From the NCBI RefSeq assembly GCF_963678635.1, contig NC_087063.1, forward strand, positions 62,789,290-62,853,289: a stretch of 64,000 nucleotides of DNA, in the 5' to 3' direction. Source of the DNA: Symsagittifera roscoffensis. Taxonomy: Eukaryota; Xenacoelomorpha; Acoela; Convolutidae. The translations under genes and the position numbers were made by a program. This document shows positions 17,581 through 30,600 of this stretch, piece by piece (the stretch's first letter is position 1; the number at the start of each line of letters is the position of its first letter). A model generated the notes under the pieces. That model saw only the letters and a list, made by a program, of their open reading frames with translations. It did not search any database and was not told where the DNA came from.

Positions 17581-20040
17581 CATTTTCTTGCCACAAAAAC
17601 GATTTGTTGTTATTTTTTTTGACGAAGAATTCTTGCTTATTGAAAGTAATGCATTTTAGTTTTTTCAAAGTTCATTGAAAGTTCATTTGGCGTAGCTAAA
17701 CTGCATTTCCTTGCAGACGAATGAATTCAACTTTCAAAAAAAAGGAAAAAAATAAATTAAAAAAAATCATTAATTTTTTTGTTTAATGCTTTTCAATTTG
17801 CAGCAGATAATTGCAAAGATACTTAACGTGCAGATTTTTGCCAACTTGCAGGGTAACCGGATATTTTTGCGGGAAACATTCATTTCTTCAACGTTATTGT
17901 TATGACTCCAACCGTAAAGATTTAACCTGAACAAACATTTTTTTTCTGGATGTTGCTGAGCCATGCGGTTTTTAAAAGTGAGATGGGGAAACATTCCATA
18001 ACAAGGGACCAGCAATTGAGCAAGATCCCATTCCAAGCACTAGCATGACACTTTCTCGGAGAAAAGGATAAATAAAACCAAAGTTTAGCCTTCCAACTTA
18101 GTCGTTTTGCTTATAAAGTTTTGATACATTCAGATACGCTTCAAAGACAAAAAAAGGTTTAACGCGGCTCAGATGAAAACTACGGGTTGATGTGGCTGAG
18201 CATATCTGGGCAACCTTGCTGTGATAATTACCGAAAATGAAGCCAAAACTGGTCAGTTTTAATGTCACTGCGATGGGTCGTTTTTATAAGATCGACTATC
18301 CTTTGGCGTCCCAAGGTGGTATCGAAATAGCTGAACTCTTAGACTTTATTCAAAGAGTAGTGAAAAGCAACGGGCCGAGTAAAAAATCTAGTGGAGAATG
18401 CTAATAAATTCATCTGACTGACCCCAAAAACTGTTATGAGAAGAACTTCCCGAAACAATTTTTCAGCAGTTTCATCAAAACCAGATTGTTAACGGTGAAA
18501 AGACTTTTTGATGGTCAAAAGTGTCGAAAGCAGCTGACAAAAAAAGTCCAGACTGAAGAGTAACGTCCGTTTCTACGAACGTTTGAAAACAGAACAAATT
18601 TGGAAACTTGAGTAGAGCAGATTCTGCTGAATGAAATTAGTAGTCAGTTTGAAGGCAAATTTTTCAGAAATCTAGAGTAAATAAGAAACTTCCGTAGATA
18701 AAGAGAGCAATTTTTATCTCTCCATACTCAAGATTACTGCTTTCTTCAAAAAGGACGTAGTATTTGTGCCTCAGACAGGCGGAAAACCTGCGGGCGCAGA
18801 GCTGCTATTAAAATCAGGGGCCGTGAGTCGACTCACAGGGCCAGTTAGTCGATCCCTGTGAGTATCTTATGACTGATGCTTGTTAGTTATATGTGCTCAC
18901 TAAATAATTCAAACTTGAAAAATATAAAGACAAAAGGAATACTCTAGTACAAAATTTTATCTAAGTTTTTAACTGACCAAGTAGAAATAGCGTTATATTG
19001 GTTTTTAATTCTTCAGGTCCTGTCAATAAACAATAGACAGAATCCGCTAACTGATTCTGATTGTGCGCATAAAAAGATTTGCCGAAGTTTATTTTTTCAC
19101 CAGTTCCTTTTTCGAAATAAGAGCTTTACTCGGGCAAAACAAAAAAAATTCAAAAATTGGGTCAAATTTTTCAAATTGGGTCTGCGAAGTATCTATAAAT
19201 CATAACCACATCAACTTATCACTTTACAGTACTGCCATTCAAGCATCAAGTGTTTCAGCTGCTATGACGTACCAATTAAGTACCCGCTAAAAGCGATGTA
19301 GCTTTTGGACGACCATTGCTCATTTGTTAGCATTGTTTCCAAATGATCAGAACTTATTAGATGAATTTAACTTTCAACTCCGTTTTAATTTAAATTTAAC
19401 AATTAGGCTAGCGTATTAAATACCTTTTAACACACACCTACACAATAACCATAGTTTTTTTTAGTTGTCTAACTGAGACCCAACAAGGAAAGTTTCCCCA
19501 ACAGGGGAATCTTAGAATTTACCCAAAAAGTTTGTGATGCAATATATTCTTCGAAACTCGCAAACACAATTTTCCCCAAAAATTGGGTCAATTTGGTAAA
19601 AAACTACGAATTATGCGGAAACTACTGAGTTTTGATGCAAAATCTTCATCAAAAGAAGCCATTACACAGCCTGAAAGAGTTACAGAAAATATAAATTCCA
19701 AAATATTGCACAGAACAATTTTTAACAAATTTTTCGATTTCATGTAATTAAAAAGTTTTTTTTTGGCTATCAACCAAAAACTTAACCTCATAAACAGATT
19801 TTCATAGATTTTAATTTTCTAGAATTTTTTCGGGCTGTGTACGAGGCTTTTTGTGACATACAATTTTTTTTTCATCAAATAAATCGGTAGTTTTTGCGCA
19901 ATTCTTATTTAATAAAAAAAAAAACGAAATGATCCATTTTTGGAGGAAAATTCTCGAAAAATTTTGCAAGAATTTGTCCTTGAATTAAATGACTAATGTG
20001 CAAATTTTATAAATTGAGTGTGCGGCCTACTCTTTTTCTA
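17581..20040. other. Intergenic, no supported gene
   Basis: AT-rich sequence with many A/T runs. The one frame with protein-like composition is 18237-18404 (55 aa), listed separately. No tRNA, rRNA or recognisable transposase was seen. Confidence 0.5.
18237..18404 (+). pseudogene. Possible decayed coding fragment (55 codons)
   Basis: The ATG frame encodes a well-mixed, protein-like segment with a GGIEIAELLDFIQRVVKS helix-like stretch. It stops at TAA, and plausible coding continues in other frames to about 18,570 with stops. This could be a relic of a transposon or host gene. No family is recognised. Confidence 0.25.
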
Positions 20041-20060
20041 AATATAAATTAAACGATCAA

Positions 20061-20117
20061 CCCCCCCCCCCCACACATACTTGAAGCAAACCCTCTGCTT
20101 CCCCCCCCCCCCCCCCC
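20061..20117. repeat. Paired poly-C tracts
   Basis: There are runs of 12 C (20061-20072) and 17 C (20101-20117), separated by a short mixed sequence. Such tracts are prone to length error in sequencing. Confidence 0.9.
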
Positions 20118-20820
20118 ACCTGAACCAACCTCCGCACCTGAACCCCCAAAAGTTTCGAAAAATTTACAAAAAAATTTTGAAAGAAACAAAACTCAATTAT
20201 TAACTAACATTTAAAAAAGTACAAAACATATCAAAGTTGCGCAGAAAAAAATTTAATTAAACATAAGTAACCAATTTAAGTTTAAAGAAAGAAAAGATCT
20301 TATGTGCGTTGAAGTTCGCATTACAGTAAAAAGGAAAAAAATTGATTATATTTGAGTTTCCTTGTCAGCGTCCACAAAAGTGATAAAAAACTATTATAAT
20401 GGATTAAAATGAATTTTGTTGCCTCGAAAAATAGTAATGTTATAAAAAACAATTTTTTCCACTTTTGTGGATACTGACAATGAAACTCAGCTATATTATT
20501 TTTTTTTTCATGGAACTCCAATGCGGGTGTAACCTGCAAGATTTACATTGCTCCAGCAAGTGAGAAATTTTGGTCTAATCTATTTTTCTTTTCAAGCAGC
20601 TCCTGTACGATTTAGTATATTTGTCATGTTGCGATTTTTTCTTTGCAATATGTTATTCCGCATAAGTTTTGCTGTCGTAAGTATTTTGCTCAATTTTTAA
20701 AACCAAACCCTCATTTATGTTAAACTACTCTTTTTTGCGCCATGAGACAAGATAGTGCTTTTGTTTTTGCCTTAAGTTCCTGACAGATTTAACGCATGAT
20801 ACTCGTTTCGGAGACTCACA

Positions 20821-20927
20821 GGCAAGTTTTTAAATTATATACTATTGCAGTCTAAATCGGCCAGGCTGTGTTAAATCGGCCAGGCAAGTTTTTAAATTAT
20901 ATACTATTGCAGTCTAAATCGGCCAGG
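20821..20927. repeat. 45-bp direct duplication, period 62
   Basis: The unit beginning GGCAAGTTTTTAAATTATAT and ending CTAAATCGGCCAGG is present at 20821-20865 and 20883-20927. A third partial TAAATCGGCCAGG lies between them. Confidence 0.9.
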
Positions 20928-21416
20928 AGTGCTTGAGCTGAAGCTAGATGTCAGGTAAGAGCCAAGTAAGCAACTCGTTTGACCTCCTTGCAGTGAACTC
21001 CTTGCCACTATGCTACTTCGTCTAGGATAGTGCACAAATTGGCTAGAAAATTCAATCTCAAACTCAACATAAACTCCAAAAAAATTTCGAACCCCCACAT
21101 TTAGCACATATTGAATGACTCTCCCTTACCGAAGTCCTAGATTCTCGCCAAATATGGTATGTTTATTTAATGACGGTAGAACATCGTGTTACTAATTTCG
21201 ACTATATTTTGAACAAGTTCTTTTGTGGACACTTCTTATCAGCTACATCAAATAGTCTTCATAAATTTAAGATACAAATCTTGAATACAAAACTATTTCA
21301 ACGATATTCCAGTTTCACATCATTTAGGCGTCGATATATGATTAAAAGAGAAGTTTGTGCTAAATATTGAGCGACATAGTTTTGAGTAAAGTTTTGACTT
21401 TTTTGAAGAAAAAGGG

Positions 21417-21671
21417 ATGTTAAAACTTTTGCTGCTGTTTACTATTATTGGGTTTTCCTCTGGAAGAAGAGGACCGTTATGGACGATCGATAGCTCATCA
21501 GGATTCGATGACCTCCTGCTGAAAAACATATCGAGTTTGACCTTCAAGCACTTGATCAAAGCTGTCAATCACTCGATGGTGCAACTTCAACAGTTTGCGA
21601 ATGAAAAGAAGACGCTTCAGGATACCATGGAGGAATTGAAGAAACTGATCGCGGAAGAAGCTGAAATCAAG
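21417..21671 (+). CDS. CLU-like: Exon 1: signal peptide and N-terminal helix region
   Basis: Encodes residues 1-85. Hydrophobic residues 2-14 end in a small-residue SSG cleavage region. An amphipathic, Leu/Lys/Glu-rich helix (about 45-85) follows, with sequons NIS and NHS. The donor is CAAG|GTATAG, phase 0. Confidence 0.75.
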
Positions 21672-24600
21672 GTATAGTAATTTTACATCTTCGACCAGGA
21701 TGCTCACACCAGAACGAAACCCTCAATGTTGAAGAGAAGGTTTATAACTTTTTTCTAAAAAGATTTCATAAAAATATGCTGACAAACTTTGCATTATTCT
21801 TTTTTAGTTTAAAATCTTATTTTTTTTGCTCTGCACACTTTGCAAAGTACAAAGTGAGATTTTTGTGCATGGTAACGTTTGAGTAAGAACAAATTGCTTG
21901 CCTGAATTCAATTAGGAATGACTTAATTTGCCGCAGAGGCTTTAATAGAACGTCACAGAACGCAAGTTTTTCCCCCAATTTGAATTGCTGTGGTCAAAGT
22001 AGTCCAAAATAATGAATGTTCGAACTGCGAGGTGCGCAACAAGGACAGCCGACTGATGAGCTAGAAGCACAAAACGTTTTGAAAAATCAGGAAATGTTTT
22101 GAAAAAATAGAAACTGTAAATTGGAAGTGATCGTATTTGCAATAACATTAAATATATATTGGAAATAGATTGAATGTCAAGAAGTTTGAGCAGTCAGAGC
22201 CAGCAATTTAAAAAAAATCTGGCCATCAAAAAATCATATAAAACCAGGTTTTTCAACATTGGGACTTATTTGATTTTTTTTGGAATCCAATTGACAGTTT
22301 CAATATGACTCGACGCGTTTTCTAAAGTAGTCAAACCGGGAAGAAAAAAAACACACGAAAAGGCATTGTTCTTCATTGTTTTCATGAATGAGTTTGACTT
22401 TAGTTATGATAATTTTTTTAATGTTGCAGGTTGTGACTCCATTGTTCTTGTATGCTAGTTTAATATCCATTCAGCTGTTATACTCAACAAATAAACAGCG
22501 AAATGGCGGGGCTCCAAAAACAATTGTTGCAACTAGTTGGAAAAATTGATTACCAACAAGATTGCACATTTCGTAGTTTGAGAGTTTTTCTTGCAAAAAC
22601 CACAGATTTTGATGTTTTTAATGAAAGTTTTTATCATGTTTTCTTCTGCTTTTATTTCATTTAAGAAATTTAAATGTCCGAAAATACGGTTTCAAGACGA
22701 TTTGCCTCAATTCAATTGGCCCTATGATGTTTTGATGTTTTTAATGAAAGTTTTTATCATGTTTTCTTCTGCTTTTATTTCATTTAAGAAATTTAAATGT
22801 CCGAAAATACGGTTTCAAGACGATTTGCCTCAATTCAATTGGCCCTATGCAAACTTGTCCTATACTAACTTGCCCTACATGGCAAGTTGTCCTATGCCAA
22901 CTTGCCCCATATGACGTTTTGTCCTATGCCATTTTGTCCCATACTTATTACTTTTACTTGATTCTTTGACTTTTAAATTGAGGACCAGCAAGTGCTAATG
23001 TAGACTCGACTCATTTTGAGATAACAAAAGACGAATCAAGTTTATTGAAGCTGAGCCCAAAAAAAACATAATTTTTGGTAATTACACGCCAAAATTTGAC
23101 AATAATCCGCAATAAGCGCCACTCAAACAAAATGAAACACGTCTATTGTTTCATTTTGCTTCATTGCTTACCATTATGTTACCCAACATAAGCACTATGA
23201 GTCAAATTACGTGGGTAATATCCCAACGAAATGAACGAACGCTCATTATTGACGGACACAATTTCACAAAAAAAGCAAACGACAAAAACTACTGAGCACT
23301 GGAGATGCGCAAATACAGTTTCATACAAATGCCGCATGCTCGCCGTCACAGCACGAGATGAACTGGTATCAGCAAAAAATGAGCACAGCCACGATCTTAG
23401 ACGTGGGAAATTTGAGGCAAACCAGATCACGCATCAAATGAAAAAAGAGGCAAGGCAGCAAATTCTACCTGTCAATAGTAGTATAACTGCCACTTGTTTC
23501 CAGGAAGTAACAGATAGGAAAGCAGCTCATTTATCCTTGCCCAATCGTTCAGCAAAACAGAACTCTGAAATTGCCATAAACAGAACCTGGTCCCGTCCTT
23601 GCCAGTCAATAATGACAGGCATTTCATAATTCCGAAGGAATATTCTGATTTCTTTTTATTCGACGGTGGAGTAATGGATCCTGAGCGAATTTTAGTTTTC
23701 GGTGATTGAGATAATGATTATGCCCTCCGAGTTCACAATCTCTTTGGCTTTGCGACGGTACATTTAAAATTTGTCCAATTCAATTTTACCAGCTTTATAC
23801 CATACACATTCAAATCGGTGAGTTTTACCCACGATGCCTGTACGCTCTACTACCAAACAAAACTGAACAGACGTCTTTAAAGTTCCTGAAAGCCATCGCC
23901 TCTGTCTCTGATAACGCGCTACCATCGAGGATCCTTCTAACGAGCTGCCGTAAACGCTTTTACAACTGCGTTTCCAGAGTCTTCTATCAAAGGCAGTTGC
24001 TTTCAACTCTGCCAGGTTTTTTAACGCAAAGTTAACGAGCTGGGATTAAAGAAAGCCTATGAAAACAACTGCGAGCTGAGCTTGGCTCTGCGTGTTTTAA
24101 CCGCTCTCAGTTTTGTTCCAATTGATTTAGTTAAACAGTCGTTCGAGAGATTGAGCATGTGATGGACCGATTAGATCTTGAGCAAAGCCTGTCAGATAAA
24201 AATGACGAAATTGTCTCATACTTTCCGATAAGTTATATAAAAGTCAAAGCAATAGGACGAAACAGCAGGCAACCGTTATTCACTATGAGTCTCTAGAATC
24301 ATTGTCAAGAAGCAGCGGAAGGCTTGATACGAACGACAAACGCCGTTGAAGGTTGGCATCTCGGAGTTACAGCATTATTTCAAGAGAGCCATCCAAGCCT
24401 CTCAACATTTCTGAACAAGAATCCAATAGACTTAACAAACCAGAATATCAGCATTTCGAAGGCTATGGGGGGAACGCTGAATCAGGAGCGGAACGAAAAT
24501 CGAGATGTTCGTGCAAAAAGCCAAAACATTTCTAGTAATTCCAAAAAGACAAACTTTTTCACTATTTATATGCCTTTGTTAATTTATTTTTTTCCTAATA

Positions 24601-27600
24601 TTCAAAATATTGGCAAAATTTTCAATCAATTGCTGGCATTTTGTTGCGTTTTTGATTGATTTTTAAAAAATCAGCACTTTAATTTAACTTATAGCCGTCT
24701 TACAGGGTCCAAATTTTGAGAGGTGATAATTGCCAATACTGCAAAAGTTTTGCTTTTTCCTGCACCCCGCCGCCTTTTCTTGATCTTCCGGTATAGGGGG
24801 TTTTCGGGCGAGGCAGCACCTGCGGTTGTCCATTTAATCGATTTCCTACATTTTTTTTCGATTTCTTCAAGTTTTTGACTCTTGACTTCTTAGTTAAGAG
24901 TGTTGTGCACTATTAACTATTCGATAAGAGCTTACATGATCAGAAATCAACCTTTTGAAATGTTTAACTCGACATGAAGACTGCATTGAATTTTGGTGCT
25001 TTCGTTTTTTCAAGCATTATTTGAACTCATTTTGATTCAGCACATGTTTTAATGATTCCGCATTTTGTTTCGAGCTTAATTGTTCAACAAAATTATCTTT
25101 CACCTTTACGCCGACATTATGTTCTATGAAGATATCAAAGAATCTGGGGCAACTTTCATTTTTGATTATCTGGGACAAGATGGCATAGACACGTTGTCAT
25201 CTTGGCAAGTTGAAATCGGACAAGTTGGACAACGACAAATTGAATTGGGTCAAAATAACCTGTAACAAAAAATACGAGTCTAGTCATGTCAAAAAGAAGT
25301 CCTAATGTTTTGAATCCTCCAATATTTGTCTATTTTTTGAAAAGTTGGCATCTCGGAGTTACAGCATTATTTCAAGGGAGCCATCCAAGCCTCTCAACTT
25401 TTCTGAACAAGATTCCAATAGACTCAACAAACCAGAAATTCAGCATTTCGAAGGCTTTGGGGGAACGCTGAATCAAGGGCGGAAAAAAAAAATCGAGATA
25501 GTCGTGCAAAAAGCCAAAACAATTCTAGTAATTCCAACAAAGACAAAGTTGTTCACTATTTATATGCCTTTGTTAATTTTTTTTTCCTAATTTTTAAAAT
25601 GTTGGCAAAATTTTCACTTAATTGCCAGCATTTCTGTGCGTTTTTATTTGATTTTTAAAAAAAGAGCACTTTGTTTTAACTTATAGCCGCCTTACAGGGT
25701 CCAAATTTTGAGAGGTGATAATTGCCAATACTGCAAAAGTTTTGCTTTTTCCTGCACCCCGCCGCCTTTTCTTGATTACCCGGTATAGTGGGTTTTCGGG
25801 CGAGGCAGTAGCTGCGGTTTTCCATTTCATCGATTTCCTACATTTTTTTTGTTTTCTTCAAGTTTTTTACTCTTGACTTCTTAGTTAAGAGTGTTGTGCA
25901 CTATTAATTATTCGATAAGAGCTTAAATGATCAGAAATCAATCTTTTGAAATGTTTAACTCGACATGAAGAATGCAATGATTTTTGGCGCTTTCATTTTT
26001 TCATGCATGATTTGAACTTATTTTGATTCAGCACATATTTTAATGATTCCGCATTTTGTTTCGGGCTTAATTGTTCAACAAAATTATTTTTCATCTTTAC
26101 GCCAACATTATGTTCTATGAAGATATCAAAAAATCTGGGGCAACTTTCATTTTTGATTATCTGGGACAAGATGGCATAGACACGTTGTCATCTTGGCAAG
26201 TTGAAATCGGACAAGTTGGGCAACGACAAATTGAATTATGTCAAAATCGCATGTTACAAAAAGTACAAGTCTATTCATTTCAAAAAGAAATCCTAATGTT
26301 TTGAATCCGCCAATTTTTTTTCTACTTGAAAATTTTGCGTAATTTAATAAATCCTCAGGAGTAATGTATCAGATCAAATGGTTTTCATGAAGTAACTGAT
26401 AAATGACTTCTCATTCGGGATAATTTCTGCTTCTGTGTTTTTGTAAGTATGAATGGGAAAATTTCTTGCAGCCGATCACTCAATAGCAAAAAGTAACCTG
26501 GTAGATCTCCCATAGATAATCATCTGTGAATAAAAAACTGCTCATATCAAGGCGAAGCCTTGTATGTTTTGACTGCCTTTTAAGGTTTATGGAGCAGTAA
26601 TAACTTATGCATTAGAACAAAGTGATTTTATTTATTTGAGATTTTTTGTGAAGATCATCCCTCCTCACCACCCACCAAATAAAACACCAGGTGATAGATT
26701 TCGCCCTTGAAACAAATCAATTATGGCGAATAAGTTTCTTTGAAACAATATAGAACGATTTCTAAGACGGATTAAATCTCCGCTTACGCCTTAATAGCGC
26801 GAAACACATCCCGAGTTACTTGTCTCAAATTAGCCAAAATGGCAATCTTTAAACATCCAAAAACTTACAAAAATTGATCCCAGCTGAAATATATTTTTAA
26901 ATTTATTCTCAGGACCTTTGGAAGAACCTTTGGAATACTTTTAAAAGTTCCCGTCTAACAAGGCTAGGTAAAAAGTCGGTATTTTTCTGAAGAAAAAAAC
27001 CACCCCAAGCACAAATATTTCGTTTCTTTTGTTTCGAAAGTCGGATCCACAAGTACAACGATAAATCGATTGAAAATTTAAATTTGATTAACAATAATTT
27101 ATTGATGATTTAGCTATGAAAAATGATGAAAATACAAATAAGATACAATGAGTTGCAGTTATTATGACAATTTCATAGTTAATTTGTTTTTTGATTTTTT
27201 CGAAAATTTGTTCAAAAATTTGATTTCAAGAAAAATATCCATCGATTAGCTACATTCAATAGAATTGAGTTATTTACCGCAAACCATAAGTTTGAAGGAC
27301 ATCCCTATATTTTTTTCTATTCAATATTGTTGTAGCAATTTGTTTAACGGGTTATTGCTTTTAAGAGATAAATCGGCAACTCGGTTTTTTTTCTAATTTT
27401 TGGTTCAAAATATTAGACAAGTTAGAGGGCAGTCGGAGTATCTAGAGTTTTGGCAGTATTTTACGGAATTTTTTAACAAAAAGCGGCCAGAACACAAAAA
27501 GAGGATGGTTGTCATTCAATTTAGTTGCGATGGACAATTAACCAACTTGAAATGTACGCATCAACTTCTTTTGTAAATTTAAGTTATATTTTATGTTTAG

Positions 27601-30600
27601 AACGAGAACAAAGAACGCTGTAAGAAGCCGAATCAATCAAAATCCTGCTTTTCTTGCTACAAGAAGGTGTGCTACGACCACTTGGAGGAAAACTGCGACT
27701 TGTTTGGTAATAGCTACTTAAACAAGATCAAATTAAACCAAATTATTGCAAGCCTCTGGTTCCAATGGTTACCCCTCAAACATTGCAGACTCGTTACAAG
27801 TTGCAAGATGCGAGCTCTTGCAATTAGTCAAACCTCAGAGAAGCTTAAAAAGAGCTCTTCAGGCTAAACATCTAACACAGGGCACATCTACCATTTACCC
27901 CAACAGATACAGACATTATTTTATGGTGTAACTAATAGTTTTACAACATTGTATATGAGCGCAATTTATATTTTCGATTAGGTGATTAAACTAAATACTA
28001 TTTTTCAAATCAAAAGGGTAACCAAAAAAGGTTGCAAACAATTTTAGAAATTTGCTGAATGGAGAGGGGGATTCAGTGACAAAAGAGCCAAAAAAGACAC
28101 CATGCTGATGAAAGCTCCTAAATTATTACACAATCATAATTGGAGGCTGAAAGTTGAATCAGTTTTACTTTTTTCTTCAAGAACATAATTTTTTCTTAAA
28201 GATCTTCTGATGCCGGAATCAATGATGAGTAACAATAAGCCTGACTCAAAAAAGGAGAAGGGCTTAAACATGAAGGGGGATAAAGAGGTGGACGAGATTG
28301 ATGAGCAGCAGCAGGAGAAGTTGGCTGAGCTGGAGAAGATGATGGAAGAGGACTCTGCCATGAGCAACTTCGACAACCTCATGGAAGAACTAGGAAGTAA
28401 GACGACTTTAGAACGCTCTTAGCTCTAAGCTGATTCCACTGAATTTGTAATGGGAATCCACAGTAAATTGGTATTACATGCATCAAAAGAGTTGAAAATA
28501 TGAATTGAAACAATTAGCATTTATAGTGGAACTTAATGACGTACAACTGGTATACCCGAAAGAACAAATTTGTGAGTAATTTTAAACACGAGCTGATCTT
28601 GGCAGTGAGATTTTTTCGGTGTCACGTTAGCTCTGGCAGAATCACTTTAGCCAAAATTAATTAGAGATTACTCCTAAAATTGAATATGAGCCATTTTTTT
28701 ATACAACTCAATCAAAGAAATTTTGGTCAAAAATAACACTAACAACTAGCGACCAAAAGCTTTGATCGACTGCGCTTAGATTCGGCACCAATGTTGATGT
28801 GTGCGTGAATCATTGACTACTGGTAATCTGGGTTTTTCAATTGCAAATTTTTGATTGTTAGGCTAACTTCGAGCGAAAAGCTAGCGAGCAGGCTAATAAT
28901 ATGCTTTTTATTGAAGCTTTTGTTCAATTCCAGAAATTTCCTTGCACTCCATTAACATTAGTTTTCGAAGTTTTTTCTGCGCCCTTTTGAGAATGAAAAA
29001 AAACTTCAAATGTACAGCTAAATTTTTTTTTTCAAATAAGATTTTTTTAAATATCAAACGGATTTTTGTTTTTCAACTGTTGATCATCTTGCCTATTTCA
29101 CTGAAAATGTCAAATTTTCTTAGGTTTTAAGCTTCCTGTCAGATGCTCTGATCAACCACACGCAAAAAATGACCTTAATTTGAAAAAAAAAGAAAACGTT
29201 TTTTTTTCTACTCTTGAGAAATTGACCAAATTTGAAAGTTTTTTTTTTCACCTATAATGAAACGGTTTGCTATCACTTTTTTACCAAATGAATATCCTAT
29301 TCTTATACCAAAACAACAAAAATTACATTTATAATTCAAATACCACGCTTTTGAAAAATAGTTAAAAGCTTTGAAATCTAGTAGGTAAACTAGAGTAAGT
29401 TACGTTTTTTCACAGCGCAAGTACAAGTTTTTTCTATCATAACACGCCTAATATCGCTTCCTTTACTAGACTAAAAAGCAAAATCTTTTAGCCGATTTTT
29501 TTTCCATCCTGTGAAAGTTTTCGGCTAAAATCACGACTGAAAGATCTTCAATTGAATAAATTAAAACCAATATCAAATTTCAAAAATATAGCATTACTAG
29601 CAGGGGCGATTTAGGGGGGGGGGGGGGGGGGAGGACGCCTTTCCCCTCAGGGATTCGACCCCCTACACAAAGGGTCCCCCCTTCGGTACTTTTAAAGAAA
29701 TCCATTTTTGGCCGACCGACCCTAAAATGTTTCTAAAAGCTCCTTTGGCGCCAATATATACTAATCTTCAGGGGGGGGGGGGGGGGTCGCCGAAAAACGC
29801 GATTTTTTGGTCGAAGTTTTCCAAAAAGTACCTAAAAACGCTTTTTTGCCCCTTTTTTCAAAAAAATTGCCTGCAGCGCAGAAAATCTGGACAAAACAGG
29901 GTCCTTTTGGTGCTTTGGCAGAGCTCGGAAAATCAATTAGGTTGACCTAAAAAAAAGGTCAACAAAACTTTCGAAGAGAAAATCCTAGATCCGCCCTTGA
30001 TTAGCAGACAATCATGGTTTCCAGGCGACATGGACTGGTTCAGCGAGAACGAGATGATTGAGGATGTGGGCAATAAAACCATGACCACAATGGACATCTT
30101 CGGAGACGACATGGCCGAACTGTACTTCAACTCGGCCGATTTCTTCTCGGATGGATCCACCAACACCATGGAGACTTGTATGTTTTCTCAATGTTTAATT
30201 AAAGCCGATTAAATATTAAAGATATTGTTTTTATTTGGCTGCGGACTTATATTCTTATTCTTCGCGCACTTAAGAAGAAGTTAATGTTTCTTCATGGCAG
30301 ATGTACCCGAATTAGTCGATCTATCTTAATCATTAGAGAAATAAAAATAAATCTAAGCGAATTTCAATTTAAAAAAATGCTCATTTTCCCAGCTTAAACT
30401 ATCAACATTGACTCAACGAAAGTGTTTAAGCAAACGACTGAGAGCTTTCAATTGACAAATTTTTTAAATTCAAGTTCATAGCTAAAAGTTTCAAGATGAT
30501 TGTCTTTTGAACGGTCCCAAACAGCCATTTTGAACGGTCCTTTCGACTTGTTGAATTAAATTACTTATTTTTTAATTTTCTTTTCTTAGTCGGAGATGGG

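Noticed and set aside
17770-18036. 88-codon minus-strand frame in the intergenic region
   Set aside because: No domain, no supporting signals, and the C-terminus reads through AT-rich low-complexity sequence.
25080-26304. Two similar ORFs of 61 and 77 codons
   Set aside because: Their similarity comes from the 0.99-kb tandem duplication, and the frames run through the transposon's inverted-end repeats. Not a gene family.
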